A stretch of 64,000 bases of DNA from positions 310,001-374,000 of the forward strand of contig JBCAMK010000016.1 of assembly GCA_038503065.1 (NCBI GenBank), read 5' to 3'. Below, piece after piece: positions 12,001 through 23,482 of this stretch. This stretch comes from Paragyromitra xinjiangensis (lineage: Eukaryota; Ascomycota; Pezizomycetes; Pezizales; Discinaceae). The translations under genes were made by a program, and so were the position numbers. Positions within the stretch are counted from its first letter, which is position 1, and each line of letters opens with the position of its first letter. The notes under the pieces were generated by a model. It saw only the letters and a list, made by a program, of their open reading frames with translations. It did not search any database and was not told where the DNA came from.

Positions 12001-15000
12001 TTCTTGAATTTTGGAAAACGGCCGCGTGCCTTTATATTCGGTATTCTGTAGTCGCCTTCTTAGGACGAAGCGGTATGAATTTATTCTATTGACAGCCTAA
12101 AGTCTCTCAGTGTTTGGTCGATATGACGAGGTATGACGAATTTGCCGACTCCTCTTCATCTACAAGTATCCCAGTCAAAAGAACAGATGATGACCTATTG
12201 ACATCACCCGATGGAGAGAAGTGTCTGGGCAACGAAGAAATCGGCCACGATGCTGAAAGTTTACTTTTTATATTAGTCACTTAAACAACGATCTGTTAAA
12301 AATACCTATTGGGGGTGTCCTAACTGTTATCGATGGGGGAGTGCGATCTGCGCCTATTTAGATCAGACGTCCAGGAATGAATGCTTGTACCTATGCCGAT
12401 GGAAGAGATGGGTTTAGGGTAGTTCGCCTGTGCCCGATGGCCGACGTTGTAATACCGACGATAAGTGGACGGGTGGTGTTTGCGGCCTACAGCCATGATC
12501 AGATGGTGGCGCATAGCGCAATCTTGCTACCATGCACGTATGCGAAAAAGAATGTTACACCAGATTAGATTTGGAACGATTCCTGGGTCACCCCACTCCT
12601 GCTTTGCCCAAGAGCGAAGATGGTACGAGCCTCATACGATTTATGGCGTGGATATGTAGTCGATTCCCAGCTGAAAATCTGCCAAAGAGGTTACACGCTG
12701 AAAAGGATTGAGACAAAGGCGCCATACTTTACTGCGAAGCACGGGCTTTCTCAACTTCTACCTGTCGGACGCGTTTTCCGGCTGCAACCCTACCGTCTGT
12801 GAGCCTGTGAAGTAAATATTCTACTTGCCACCAACGATAAAGGTCAACTTGCCGGCTCCAGGTCCCCGTCAGGTCTACTATTTGCTTTACCACTTCTCTG
12901 ACCCATCCGCGCCCCATTGCACGGCAGAGCATATGGATACGAAGGGATGTGCATCTCTAGAGGTACACATAACCGAGCCTGCAGCCTTTACCACATTCCC
13001 TAGCTTCACTATCGAGCACACACTATTCTGCTCCTAGACTCTCCCAAAAAGTCACCAGGACTAACTTCAGGCAATAATAATTAGAAGCTTATATCAAGCC
13101 TCATAACTAAAATGATTGAACGTACCAATGATTAAATAAATATAAAAAGGAGTTCATTTCCAGCAGGAAAGCGGAAGGGGTAGTAATCCTTAGTCAACTA
13201 TGAGTGGCGCATACTTTTCAGAGCTCTCCCTCGCAAACGGCATCAGCCGATAGAGTAGATATAATACATGTATATATGATTAGGTAAATACTTATATTAT
13301 CCTTTGCTTAGGTGGTAATCAAAAACTTTGATTTAGACTACGCTACAGCAGATGAGTACGACTACACATCAGCCCCATGCAGTATGTAAAGATGGAATTC
13401 TCAAAAATCTGACGTTTTGATTCCACTAAAGGATAGGAAGAGTGGTACAGCTGTCTCTGTTAGGGAGATGAGTTTTTTTGTAGACCGCGCGTGCCACGAT
13501 ATCGAGTTCGCTTAGGGTGTCAGATACGTCTAATGTCACTAATAATTTACTACAAGAAGTTCCAACCCTAGCACATTAAAGTGGACTACCATGGTAAATA
13601 CCCGCTTATTTTAGCAACCTGTAGCAAATAATAGTATTCACGTTTAGAGGCTCTTGTATCCTCTATTTCTACTTCAAATAGCTATAACCGATAGGGGGTA
13701 TGGGCCAGAAACCTGGCGCAACAAAACAATAGCACAACTAGAATAAGCAATTCTAAGTGTATCAAGTGATAGCTAAGGTGAACCAGAGTAGCCCAAGCAA
13801 GCTAAAACTAAAAATAAAGCATGCCCATACGGTGGAACACAGGCTAGTATACAAACCCGATAATTCTGTAACCCCCACAATTCTACACTCGCAACAAAGC
13901 ACGGATTTTCTCCGCGGGAAAAATGAATAACAGCTATTGACGGGCTACCAATTTCTATGCGAAACAATTCCGACCTCTTCATGCCTGCTAGGCTCATATA
14001 GCGCTCGATCCAGTTTAAATATAGTGAAAACCCTGCTATGAAATTTAAAATCCAGTGCTAGTTAATCAGCTTGCTGCGCCGATAGCCTACCCCAAGTTGT
14101 AGACATAGTCCATCATCCATAGTGTAGACCTCTAACTAAAAACTTAATATTTATTTTAAAATCTTGGCAAGTAACAGAATGAGAAGCTTTCGGAGCTCAC
14201 TGCTACTCTGTAGGGATACACCCAGAAGGTTTGGTTCAGTGAAACGATGATTGGAAACAACAAGTACTCATGGATTATCCTGTCAACCCCTATACCAATA
14301 ATTGCTCCCCGAATAACATTTCTCCGTTTGAGAAAACCCATCAAGAGAACTAGGTACAAATACCCCTTCAAAGTTAACTCACAGAGGACGCGATTCCTCA
14401 TCTTTATATGCCGGTTGTTGCATGCAGAGCCTCAATCAAACAACGTCAACAGGTCAACAGCCACTTACTACATGAACCGTGAACTGTCTCGAAGTAGATA
14501 AGCAAGTATACTTCGCTTCAGCATAATGAAAAAACTGGAAGTAAATTTGGAATACTCGGTAAAATTTTGGCCTCGTGGTGCTAAATAGTCGTCCTCGTTG
14601 CGCTGACGATCAGGGGCTTGCCGAGTAACTGTATCATACGGTGTTTCAGGAGTATACGCGGACACGATCAGTTTGCACCGGATGTCGGATCAACAGAATA
14701 TCTAATCTACATAGAGCAGTACCCATCCGGCCTATTCCCCTGAAGTGAAAGAGTAAGCGGCGTATCGTTATAGATATACTAGATTCATATACTTCATACA
14801 ATTCTACTTGTTTCTTCTTATCTTTCCCCCTTCCGTTCTTTCGCTTGTCTTTGGGCCCTCGCCTGGAGATCCCAAGAGGCAGTTTAGACCCCTCATTCTA
14901 GTTCCACTCTTTGCTCTAGAATTAATTTGACATCTCAGTAGCTATCGTGAGACAGTCATAATTATTTTCCCCCTAAGCTCCCTGAGCTTACGTCGCGTAC

Positions 15001-15261
15001 GTCGCGCTCCCGTTTGTTCCGGCCGTGGAACTTTCTATTCTTTGCCGGTTATTATCCATCAATTAAGCCCAAGCCTAAGAGTATTGATATTTACCTACAA
15101 TTTTCTTAACTTACCGGGAAACCCTCTCTATAATTATTCCCCAATTTTCTTGCCTTCCATAACCGATACTCCTTCTCATTGCAGTCATTTTGGTCTGGTT
15201 CCATACTTGAGCTGGCTTTACCGCAACGTCCCGGACGACACTGCTGTCCGTCACCATTGCA
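9017..15261. other. Long gene-poor stretch and upstream region of the next gene
   Basis: About 6.2 kb without a gene I can support. Frames of up to 131 codons (9948-10343) and 95 codons (10596-10883) are proline/serine-rich translations of pyrimidine-rich DNA with no domain. An imperfect inverted repeat links about 9390-9415 and 9565-9590 (AGTGACTCACTT against AGTCACTCACTT). From 14.8 kb the CT-rich tracts look like the promoter and leader of the gene at 15262. Confidence 0.5.
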
Positions 15262-16636
15262 ATGCTAAAATCAAGACTCTTGACCCCTTTCAACCATGAG
15301 GACCGCAAACCGCCCAACGAGGACTCCGAACCACCGCTACCGCGGCCTTCCTTCTCATCACGGCACTCTTCTACACCTTCCGGAATATCCTTAGGGAAAA
15401 AGCTTCAACGACACCTCGATGCCGGAAATCCTTTGTATATTGGATTTGATCCTGCCGATTCGCGAGATGAAGATGGAGAAGGAAGGCAAGCTGAGTGTAT
15501 TAAAAGGATAAAGTACAAGAAGTGGCTGCGTGTGTTCACACTTGGGGCGCCCTTGGATATTGCAGTAAAATTCATCTTAACTGTTGGGATGACAATGGCT
15601 CTATTAGCAATTTTATGGGCGATGAACTGGCTGATACGTATGTATCCATGCCCTCTATCGCACAAACCCAGCCATATTCGTTTTCACATCTGAGATTCCG
15701 TCTGACAAGTACAATCGATGCATAGAAAACCGTCGACTTGACAAAGATTTCAACCTCGTGATGGTAATTGGCCAGTCCATATGGGGCGTTTTCTTTGGTG
15801 CTTCGTGCATTTTCGGTATGGAGCTTATGTGGGGTAAATGGAGGGTACGTCGACTGTGCAGGAGACGAAGTTGATGCAGCGAGATCTATAGCTTTGTCCC
15901 ATCTGCTAACTTTTTCCTTTAAAAACAGAGATCTCCAAGTGCAGCCCTCTTCTTCACAGTTTGCTGGATTTTGGTTTCTCTCGTTCTCCTGGTCACCAGC
16001 GCGCTCTGGTTTTACTTCTATTTTCTCTTCCGTGCAAGCCGGATTCAAAAGTGTATGGAAAAAACAGTCAAGGTCAGCGTCACTTGGGACAAAGATTCTC
16101 TACGTCGCATGGCTCCCCAATCACAGATCGACAATTGCCTGAGGGGAGTTGGTCCTAAAGTTAACTGGACACTTGCCTGGGCGATTACATACGCCGTCTT
16201 TTCTTATTCAGGGATGATCGTGGTGATATGGGGACGGGATTATAGAAGACGACTGCTCGAGATCAAAGACTGCGAGGAAGCTAAGAGCCCCTCTAATAGC
16301 GGAGGAAATGATAAAGTCGGCTTGCTACTGGGAACTGCCCCGCTAGGAAGATTATCGAGCAGTAGAGCTATTGATCCAACGAAAATTAGTTCCGAAAGGG
16401 ACCGAGTTAGTGAGGATGATCCGAGACCTCCAGCTACCGAGGCAACCGAAGCACGGAATAACACAGAAATCATTCGTATTTCTGGAACAGTTGGGCCATA
16501 TGGAAGTCAGAACAGTGCGTCACCGATACCCCATCATGAACGGACAAGGAGCGTGGCCTCTAGCATCATTAGCGTAAGTAGTACAGGACAAGGTATTTCA
16601 GTCGAAGGGCAGAGCTTTGCGGAAACCAGTCGTTGA
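15262..16636 (+). CDS. Conserved-looking fungal four-TM membrane protein, unknown function
   Basis: Three exons, 15262-15637, 15726-15844 and 15929-16636, give 400 aa. Intron 2 is textbook (GTACGT, branch TGCTAAC, AACAG). Intron 1 has donor GTATGT; with the acceptor CATAG at 15725 it is 88 nt, but an alternative CAG at 15671 keeps frame and adds 18 residues, though that intron would be only 34 nt. An N-terminal cytosolic Ser/Pro-rich stretch (1-95) leads to TM1 (about 103-125), then TM2 (VMVIGQSIWGVFFGASCIFG), TM3 (CWILVSLVLLVTSALWFYFY) and TM4 (LAWAITYAVFSYSGMIVVIW), and a Ser/Glu-rich tail of about 130 residues. I do not recognise the family. Exon structure and helix pattern make the gene real; the role is unknown. 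Confidence 0.75.
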
Positions 16637-19600
16637 AGACAAGCATACTTGGGTAGCTTTTTTCTCTTTTCATGATCATGTTTGTTTTCTCTCAAAGCGG
16701 GCAACGGGAGGTACATCGGAGAGGGCATGGTGGTTTGGGTGGTCGCGGTTTCTTGTTCGGATATCTGCTGTTTGGAAGGTTGTACAAAGTCACGTGGTTT
16801 ACGGTAGCTGGATGATTGGATTTGGTAATGCCAGGAATGAATTCTAACTGTAGCTCATCTCAGATTGAAAAAGGTCAAGTAAAGATACTATGTACAGTTA
16901 TTGCCCCTAAATCATTTCCGTCGGAAGCCTTGATTTAGGCTGAATATAATGGATGCCGAGTGAAAACGACGATGTGTTTCGGTAAGGTTTCGGGTAATGG
17001 AAATCCGAAACACGTATCAACCTCCGTCGATCACTTCCTGACTGGCGAGCCCGATCACACCTGAAAGAAGTATAGAATTCCTATGCCCTAGAGAAAGGAG
17101 TTAAACTTCGTGATCTCAAGACTCTCGCCTAGAGAAAGAGCAACGTCACGTCGCTAGCGCCTTCGACGATCTTAAAATACTTGACACCTCCGATAGAGGG
17201 ACCCACCACATTGTCTCCCAGGCATCAAACAAGGAAAAATGATTCCCAACAGCTTGAAAAGCGTAGTAAACAAAAGTGATTCTTTGCTAGTGAAGGGTTT
17301 CTACCCCATCCCCGCCTGTAGTCGAGTGACAAACAATGAGAAATTGCATACGCGCGTCTTGATGGCCAACAACACCAAATTCTCTCAACCCCACTTCACG
17401 ACACAGTAAATCCTCGCTAATCCGCGATGAGCTTTTAGGAATCACTTGATTCCCCTTGATCAGCTCTGACCCCGGCCAAATGATCTCTTTCCTCGACCAT
17501 CTGCTACTTGGCCTGGTTCAATTGCGCAACGTCCCCCGCATCCCACGGCAAACGGTCTCCAGGGGATCTTTTTCCACACCTCTCCAGAACTTGACATGTA
17601 AATCACATCGTATTGCTCGCCTTTATGTAGTTATCTGTATCTGGAAGGCAATAGAGACGGTGATCCATGAAGACGGGTCTAAACGACAGCGACATCGCGG
17701 GGTTATGTACGCTCACGTGGAAATCGATTTCGACAAAAAGGGAATCAGGAAGCGAAAAGCAAAAACAAATTTCACTGGCCTAGCTTGGCGCCGATGACCT
17801 CGAATTCGCAGCCACAACCTTATTTCAACGTCAGTCGACCACAAAACAGACCACCGATTAAATGTAGCGCCCACGACAGCTTATGACAGCACCATCGCAG
17901 ACTCCAACAACCACGGAAGAGATCGTCAAGGACGATATCGTGCTATCATCAAAATTTGCTTCACGAGATCTCTTTTCAGTTGTTGGCAAATAGTTGCTAG
18001 AATTGACTTATAGGCTCAACTAATACATATCAGCTTTCTTCTACGCTACCTAGGGGTTTTAGATAGCTAAATCTCCAGAAAAACAAAAGACCACTAACCA
18101 GAAACTACACAAACGAACCAACAGATTCCTAAGCCAAAGCAAACTGCAAAATATCCCAATCAATTTTTTCCCTTCACTAAATAAGCAGCAAGCGAACTTC
18201 AAAATCCCACAGCTGGGGAATGCAGTGGCCACGGGCAGCACAATATGGCCTTTGCCGGCTCGCAATTCCTTTACCCTAGCAAACGAAGGCAATCAAAAAT
18301 CAAAAGCATAACTGTTGCTATTGAGATTCACCCGAGCGAAGTTGTGACCGTCGAGATGTTGCTGACTACCTTAGGTTTACCGGCTAGCTCGGCATCATAA
18401 ATTATCACTCGGTAAGTATGCTGGGCCGCAAGGTGACCACCGGGTCACCCAAATAATTTATTGGGAAGCCTCCTCGCCATTGTCTAATTAGTGTACATAA
18501 GTACTCCAGGTGTCTAAACATTGTCCTTCACAGTCCAGGCTCTACTTGCTTAGCAGTTCTAACCATAGTCCATGCCGAGACGCACGTCTCCGTCACCTTA
18601 GCAGTGCGTATCGTTCGGTTACTAGCATATTTGTTTAAAATGACACTATAGAAAATAATGTGTTAAAACAATCTATATAGTATACGTAAAAAGGTAGGGA
18701 ACTTTACTACTTACAAAGGAGAATAGAACGGTTGACATAGCGTCCTAGCCCACACATCCCAACGAGTTTCCAAGCTAGAGTTTATTTAATCCAGTGGCCG
18801 TAAAGTCGAGTAATAAACCGGAACGAGAGGGGGTTCTGAGCGCAAGTAGACACTTAGTCGTTCAACGCACTGCGAGATAGTTGGTGTGAGAAACGCCCAA
18901 AGACCTAGGGAGGAAGGGTACCAGTCTGAGGCCGATACACCCTTGGCTCTAACTGATTGACTGCTGCTAGACTTTATGTTATGTGTGATTTGTAACTTTG
19001 AAGCATGGTAAAGTTTTTCTGCCTGTTCATTCCAACGAGAAGAGGAAGGGTCTGAGTGACTTAGAAGGGCCTAGATAAGAGCCTGCACACAAGAAGCCAA
19101 CGCGAAGCTGCAAGGAGTTGTTTCTGAAGAGCCGAAGGGTGGTCTAATAGTGACGTTCGAAAGACTGGGAGCGAAGAGACAGCCCCTGTCAATATCCTTA
19201 AACGTACCGATGAGATGTTGAAGAAAGGTAAGAGTAGCGACGAGGAGGCCTCTCCTGAATTCCCGTCGATGACAACTCTAGATTACTGCGATGAGAAGGA
19301 AGATCAGTTACTTTGACGGAGAGGCATCACTTCTGCTACTGAAAAGCCAGAGGGATCTTCTTCTGCCCTTTGTCAAACATCTTTGAAAAACAAACAAGCT
19401 GATGGATCAGGTCAGTCATCCTGTAGAAATTCTCTTTAGTCTTGATTGCTTCATCATAAAGCAGACTCCAGCGAAACCTCTGGATTGACGCCACCGTGTT
19501 CGCCAAAAATCACCGAAATGGTTGTTTTTCCAGTAGCCCAACGTGTCGAAAGGGGTCTTCTGTCTGTTGTTTGTGTTAAGACTGACGTGAAGGTGAAGTG

Positions 19601-21147
19601 GCTTTACGTTATGGGGGCGGGTGGGTTTGATGCTAGGCGAAAGCGTGTTGATCTTGATGAATGGCCGGGAAACCGAGTGGTGTTAGGTCGTTGGCCTTTT
19701 GAGTGGCGAGAAAACGCCAACCCTTCAACTTGACAACGTAAGATGGATTTCGACGATCCAATTCTTCTAAAAGAAAACGAGAAATTGAAAATGGGAATGA
19801 TGGGAAAAGGAGGGTGAGCCACGCGTACGGAAATCGATTCCGCCCCAGGACTGGCGCTGGTGGCGGTGGCCACCTCCAGGGGTCTGTAAACGTCGAGAAA
19901 AATATTCCCATCCCGCTTTCAACACCTTTCCAGGAAAGTACTACCCATCAAGGAAGCAAAGACGGGTGGCCAGTAATAGCGGGAGAAGCAAACTAGCGAA
20001 AATTCCCGACATTGGGGTATTGCCATTGAGATTGAAACCCGGTTTAGACTGATACAACAGACTCTCCAAGATGAACATTTTTGTTTCGGATTTCCCACCA
20101 GATACAAATCTGCTGACATTTGACTCTACTAAGGACATCCGATTCTTGAATTACGGTAGATGCATTCTCAATTATCTCCCGCGTACGCCCTGCAAAGAAT
20201 TTTAGAAATTTTAGAAATCCCGCAACTACCACCTAGCCCTCTCAAACTTAAATCCGTCGTACCAGCTTAGCCTAAGCCGCTGTTACACGACCCCTTTCTG
20301 AAAAGCCAATGAGCCAACAAGCCATCCTCCAAAGTCCCGACTGAACACTGCGTAAGTCCTCCAGATGAATTCCCCCGAAATCGTAAGATGCTAACCATCT
20401 AACCAACCCAGATAACTGCTGCCTAAAAAATGAACAAAGAAAGGAACTATGTGACTATACAGGTAACTACGGCGCTACTATGATTAATCAGATCAAGAGG
20501 ATCACAGACTAGAGAAATAAAAGAAAATTCCGACACTCCCAATTTCGGATCAAGCCCATAGCTAGCTAAACAAACATTAGATGCATTAGCCCCGAAAAAC
20601 GGAACGCAACAGAACAGAATTGGCAAATCGGCCAAAATAGAGTAGAAAATAGTAGGAAGACGACAGAAAAAACCGAAGAAGCTCAAAAGGGAAAAACCAA
20701 AACGCGATGCCGCAACTAAAGCAGAATAAAACCCCGAAAACAGAAGATACCCATTCCCGACCCACCAAAGAAAAACCCCGCCGCTATGCCCTGAACCCCT
20801 CTTTTGAAACGCTTCGTAAATCATTCAGTTCGTCGATGCAAACCGTCCATTGACACCTCTGTCTGAACGCTAATCCCAAAGAAAGAAAAAGAACCTCTAT
20901 CATCACTACCTATATCTCTAGAACGACAGATAACCTATGATGGAGGCATAAAAAACTATCAAAATGAAAGTATGAAAGGGATACTAGATAATTATTCTGT
21001 TCTACTCTCAAAATGAACAGCGAATACCATGGTACAAATCCAGAATAGTTGGAACCGAAGATAGGGATTCGAGAAAATCGATCTTCCCCCCAATTCAAGC
21101 GAACCCAAACGATGGCGATACGAAACAGTCGAACGTTGACGGAGTAT
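16637..21147. other. Intergenic, with gene-like debris near 19.0-19.7 kb
   Basis: No complete gene. Around 19.0-19.73 kb on the plus strand, runs of Ser/Glu/Lys-rich reading (for example KKGKSSDEEASPEF) are broken by stops and change frame, followed by a 95-codon frame (19446-19733). This could be a decayed gene, but no family is recognisable. The part nearest 21.1 kb is probably 3' untranslated sequence of the YTH gene. Confidence 0.4.
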
Positions 21148-23482
21148 CTATCCAAGATGACCTCCGGAGACAGCAGAGGGTATTATCCCGCCGTTATTCC
21201 GATGGAACATCTGCATCAATCTTTTCCCCACAGTCTCTTCCAATTCCGTCCCATCTCTCGCGATCTTGACCTCCCGATTTGCGTTCCACAGGTTTCGCAA
21301 CCCTCTTGTACGATAAAATGGCACCCGAGCGGTTGACATCCACTCGACTTTGAAAGGCTTCCCCCAAGACTTCGAAACAACAGTTGCTTTCTCTCCAGCC
21401 TCATCACTTTCACCTCTCTCGTGGCTACCGCTCTCGGGGGCTTCATCGTCGCTCAGAGCCTCCCAAAAGATAGTGCCACGAGCCGAGTCATCGATGATAC
21501 GTCCCTGAGGCGCCGTTTCTGTGGCTGGTGTGTATATTGCTTTTGGAAGATCTGGATCATCTAGTTGCTGGGTTGAAGGGGCCCATTCAATAACGTTTGA
21601 TGGATCTTCCAGAATTGGAGACGTCATCCTAGCGTAGCCATAGTACTCTCCGGATTTGTTGGCGGAGAAGATCAAATAGACGTTGTCTGCAGACTGTAGC
21701 ACCAAGAAGGTAGGTTAGCACTCTAAACCTTAATAACGATGAACGGTTGCTACAAACCTCAAACGCTTGGTTTAGTGCAGACTCATTGTGGCTTTGCGTC
21801 GCCCAAATTCCATTTCTGACACTCAAGTCCAGATCTTCCACAGTCAAACTCTTTACGATGAAGATCCTATCTCTGCCTGTTTCCCTTGAAGAAGCTCTTG
21901 CTCCGCCTGGCCCAATGGGCGGGCTCTTGGTACTCTCTAGGCGAGTTTCTCCTTCAGCCTCCTTACTTCCTTCATCCCCGCTTGCTTGGGAAGAGGGATC
22001 AGCTGATGGCTCAGGGGATGGCGTGGCAACCTCGACAGTAGATGAGGCTGCAGAATTCCTCCGTAAACGACAGACGAGGCGTGTGTTCTGAAACCTGGAG
22101 TCATGGAAACGCGCCATTGCCTCGTTACAAGCTTGTTCTGTTCGGTAATTGACAAAGGCGCAGTTACTCTTTGAAATCAAGAATACGCTCTCGATGTCGT
22201 TTCTCGCATCCCTCGAAAAATAATCTTTCAAGTCCACCACCTGCGTTCCTGCCGGTAGGTTTCCCACCCACAACGCATGTCCTGACTGTTTCGGTTTCCT
22301 GGGCGGTCCACGAGGCATTCCAGGATGAAGAGAGTTCGGGGATGCTATGCCACCATAATCCCCGGGAGTGTTCACATTTGTTGCTGTCCCTGAAGCTATT
22401 CCTGAGCTGTTAGATTGGGACAGCTCAAGATACATTGGAAAAGATGTTGGTGGATAAGGGTGATTCTGACCAGATGGGACCCTCGTGGGTTGCCCGTTTC
22501 TGAGGCTATACTCGCCCAGGCCTCTCCCATCCCATTGAGGGACCCCAGGATAACCGACAAACGCTATAGCAGCATCAGTCTCAGAGCCTCGTCGTTTGGG
22601 TGGTGACTGCCGAGCTGGTACACTATGTCGTCGGATATATGGTACTGTTGGTATGGCTTGTTGGTGGGAAGATGCCATTTGCTGTGAAGCCTGCGGAGTT
22701 GGGACTTGAGGGGCTACGAAAGCTGGTGGAACATAGTAATACCCATTCAATTGAGGTTGGTTGTACCATTGAGATGCAAAATGTGTTTGGGTCGGACCTG
22801 CTGATTGAGGATACTGAGGAGGATAGCTCGAGGAGTAATAGGCGCCCTGTTGCTGTTGTTGTTGCTGCTGCAATTGTGGATCTTGCTGTCCCTGTGGAGA
22901 AGGAGAATGGACAAATTGTTGTGTATAAGGATCGAAGTAGGGCTGTTGGACAGAGACATGATAATATTGCCCACCGCTCGAGGCAGGAACACCTGCACCA
23001 CCTTGAAATTGTTGTATATGCTGCTGTGGTAGCTGGTACGCAGCCGCGGCTGAAGGCGGACCCGCTTGGAACCGCTGTTGACTGTGAGGAGATGGCTGAG
23101 CCCCTTGTTGTTGCTGCTGTTGCTGAGGATATACCGGTAAAGATCGTTGCATACTAGTTATATTGAACATTCCTTGATGACTTTGGTGTCCTATAGATGC
23201 TGCTCTTTGCTGCATATATGAGACTGGAATATAAACCTGCTGAGCATACCTTGGTTGTTGTGCAGCATATGGCTGCTGGACCATGGGAGTTGCCATATTA
23301 CCGTTCCCTGGGGTTTGAGTTGATATGTAACGTTCCGTAGTGGAATAGGCAATAACTGGTGGGGTAGAAGTGGATGATTGCTGATCGGAGGTAATGTCGT
23401 CCTGCGCCTTGTATCCACCTGATGGCGTGGATGAGACTATCAGGTTACGCGTGGGTTCACTAGACAGCTGCGCATCGCCCAT
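21148..23482 (-). CDS. RRM and YTH domain RNA-binding protein (m6A reader family)
   Basis: Exon 1 (23482-21758) and exon 2 (21693-21148) flank a 64-nt phase-0 intron (donor GTTTGT, branch GCTAACC, acceptor CTACAG) inside the YTH domain; 756 aa. The N-terminal 400 residues are low complexity (Gln/Pro/Tyr/Ser) with polyQ runs at about 120-126 and 205-212. An RRM covers about 403-476 (RNP2 LWVGNL, RNP1-like NCAFVNY). The YTH domain starts near 539 (RIFIVKSLTVEDLDLSVRNG), with the cage tryptophan in GIWATQ (W560), LIFSANKSGEYYGYARMTSPI, and the end KIARDGTELEETVGKRLMQM. An acidic insert of about 85 residues separates the two YTH halves. YTH domains bind N6-methyladenosine in RNA. A 5'UTR intron at about 23501-23631 is plausible. 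Nuclear or cytoplasmic location is undetermined. Confidence 0.93.

Noticed and set aside
22600..23157. 185-codon plus-strand frame rich in Val/Ala/Leu
   Set aside because: It is the antisense of the glutamine-rich part of the YTH protein.
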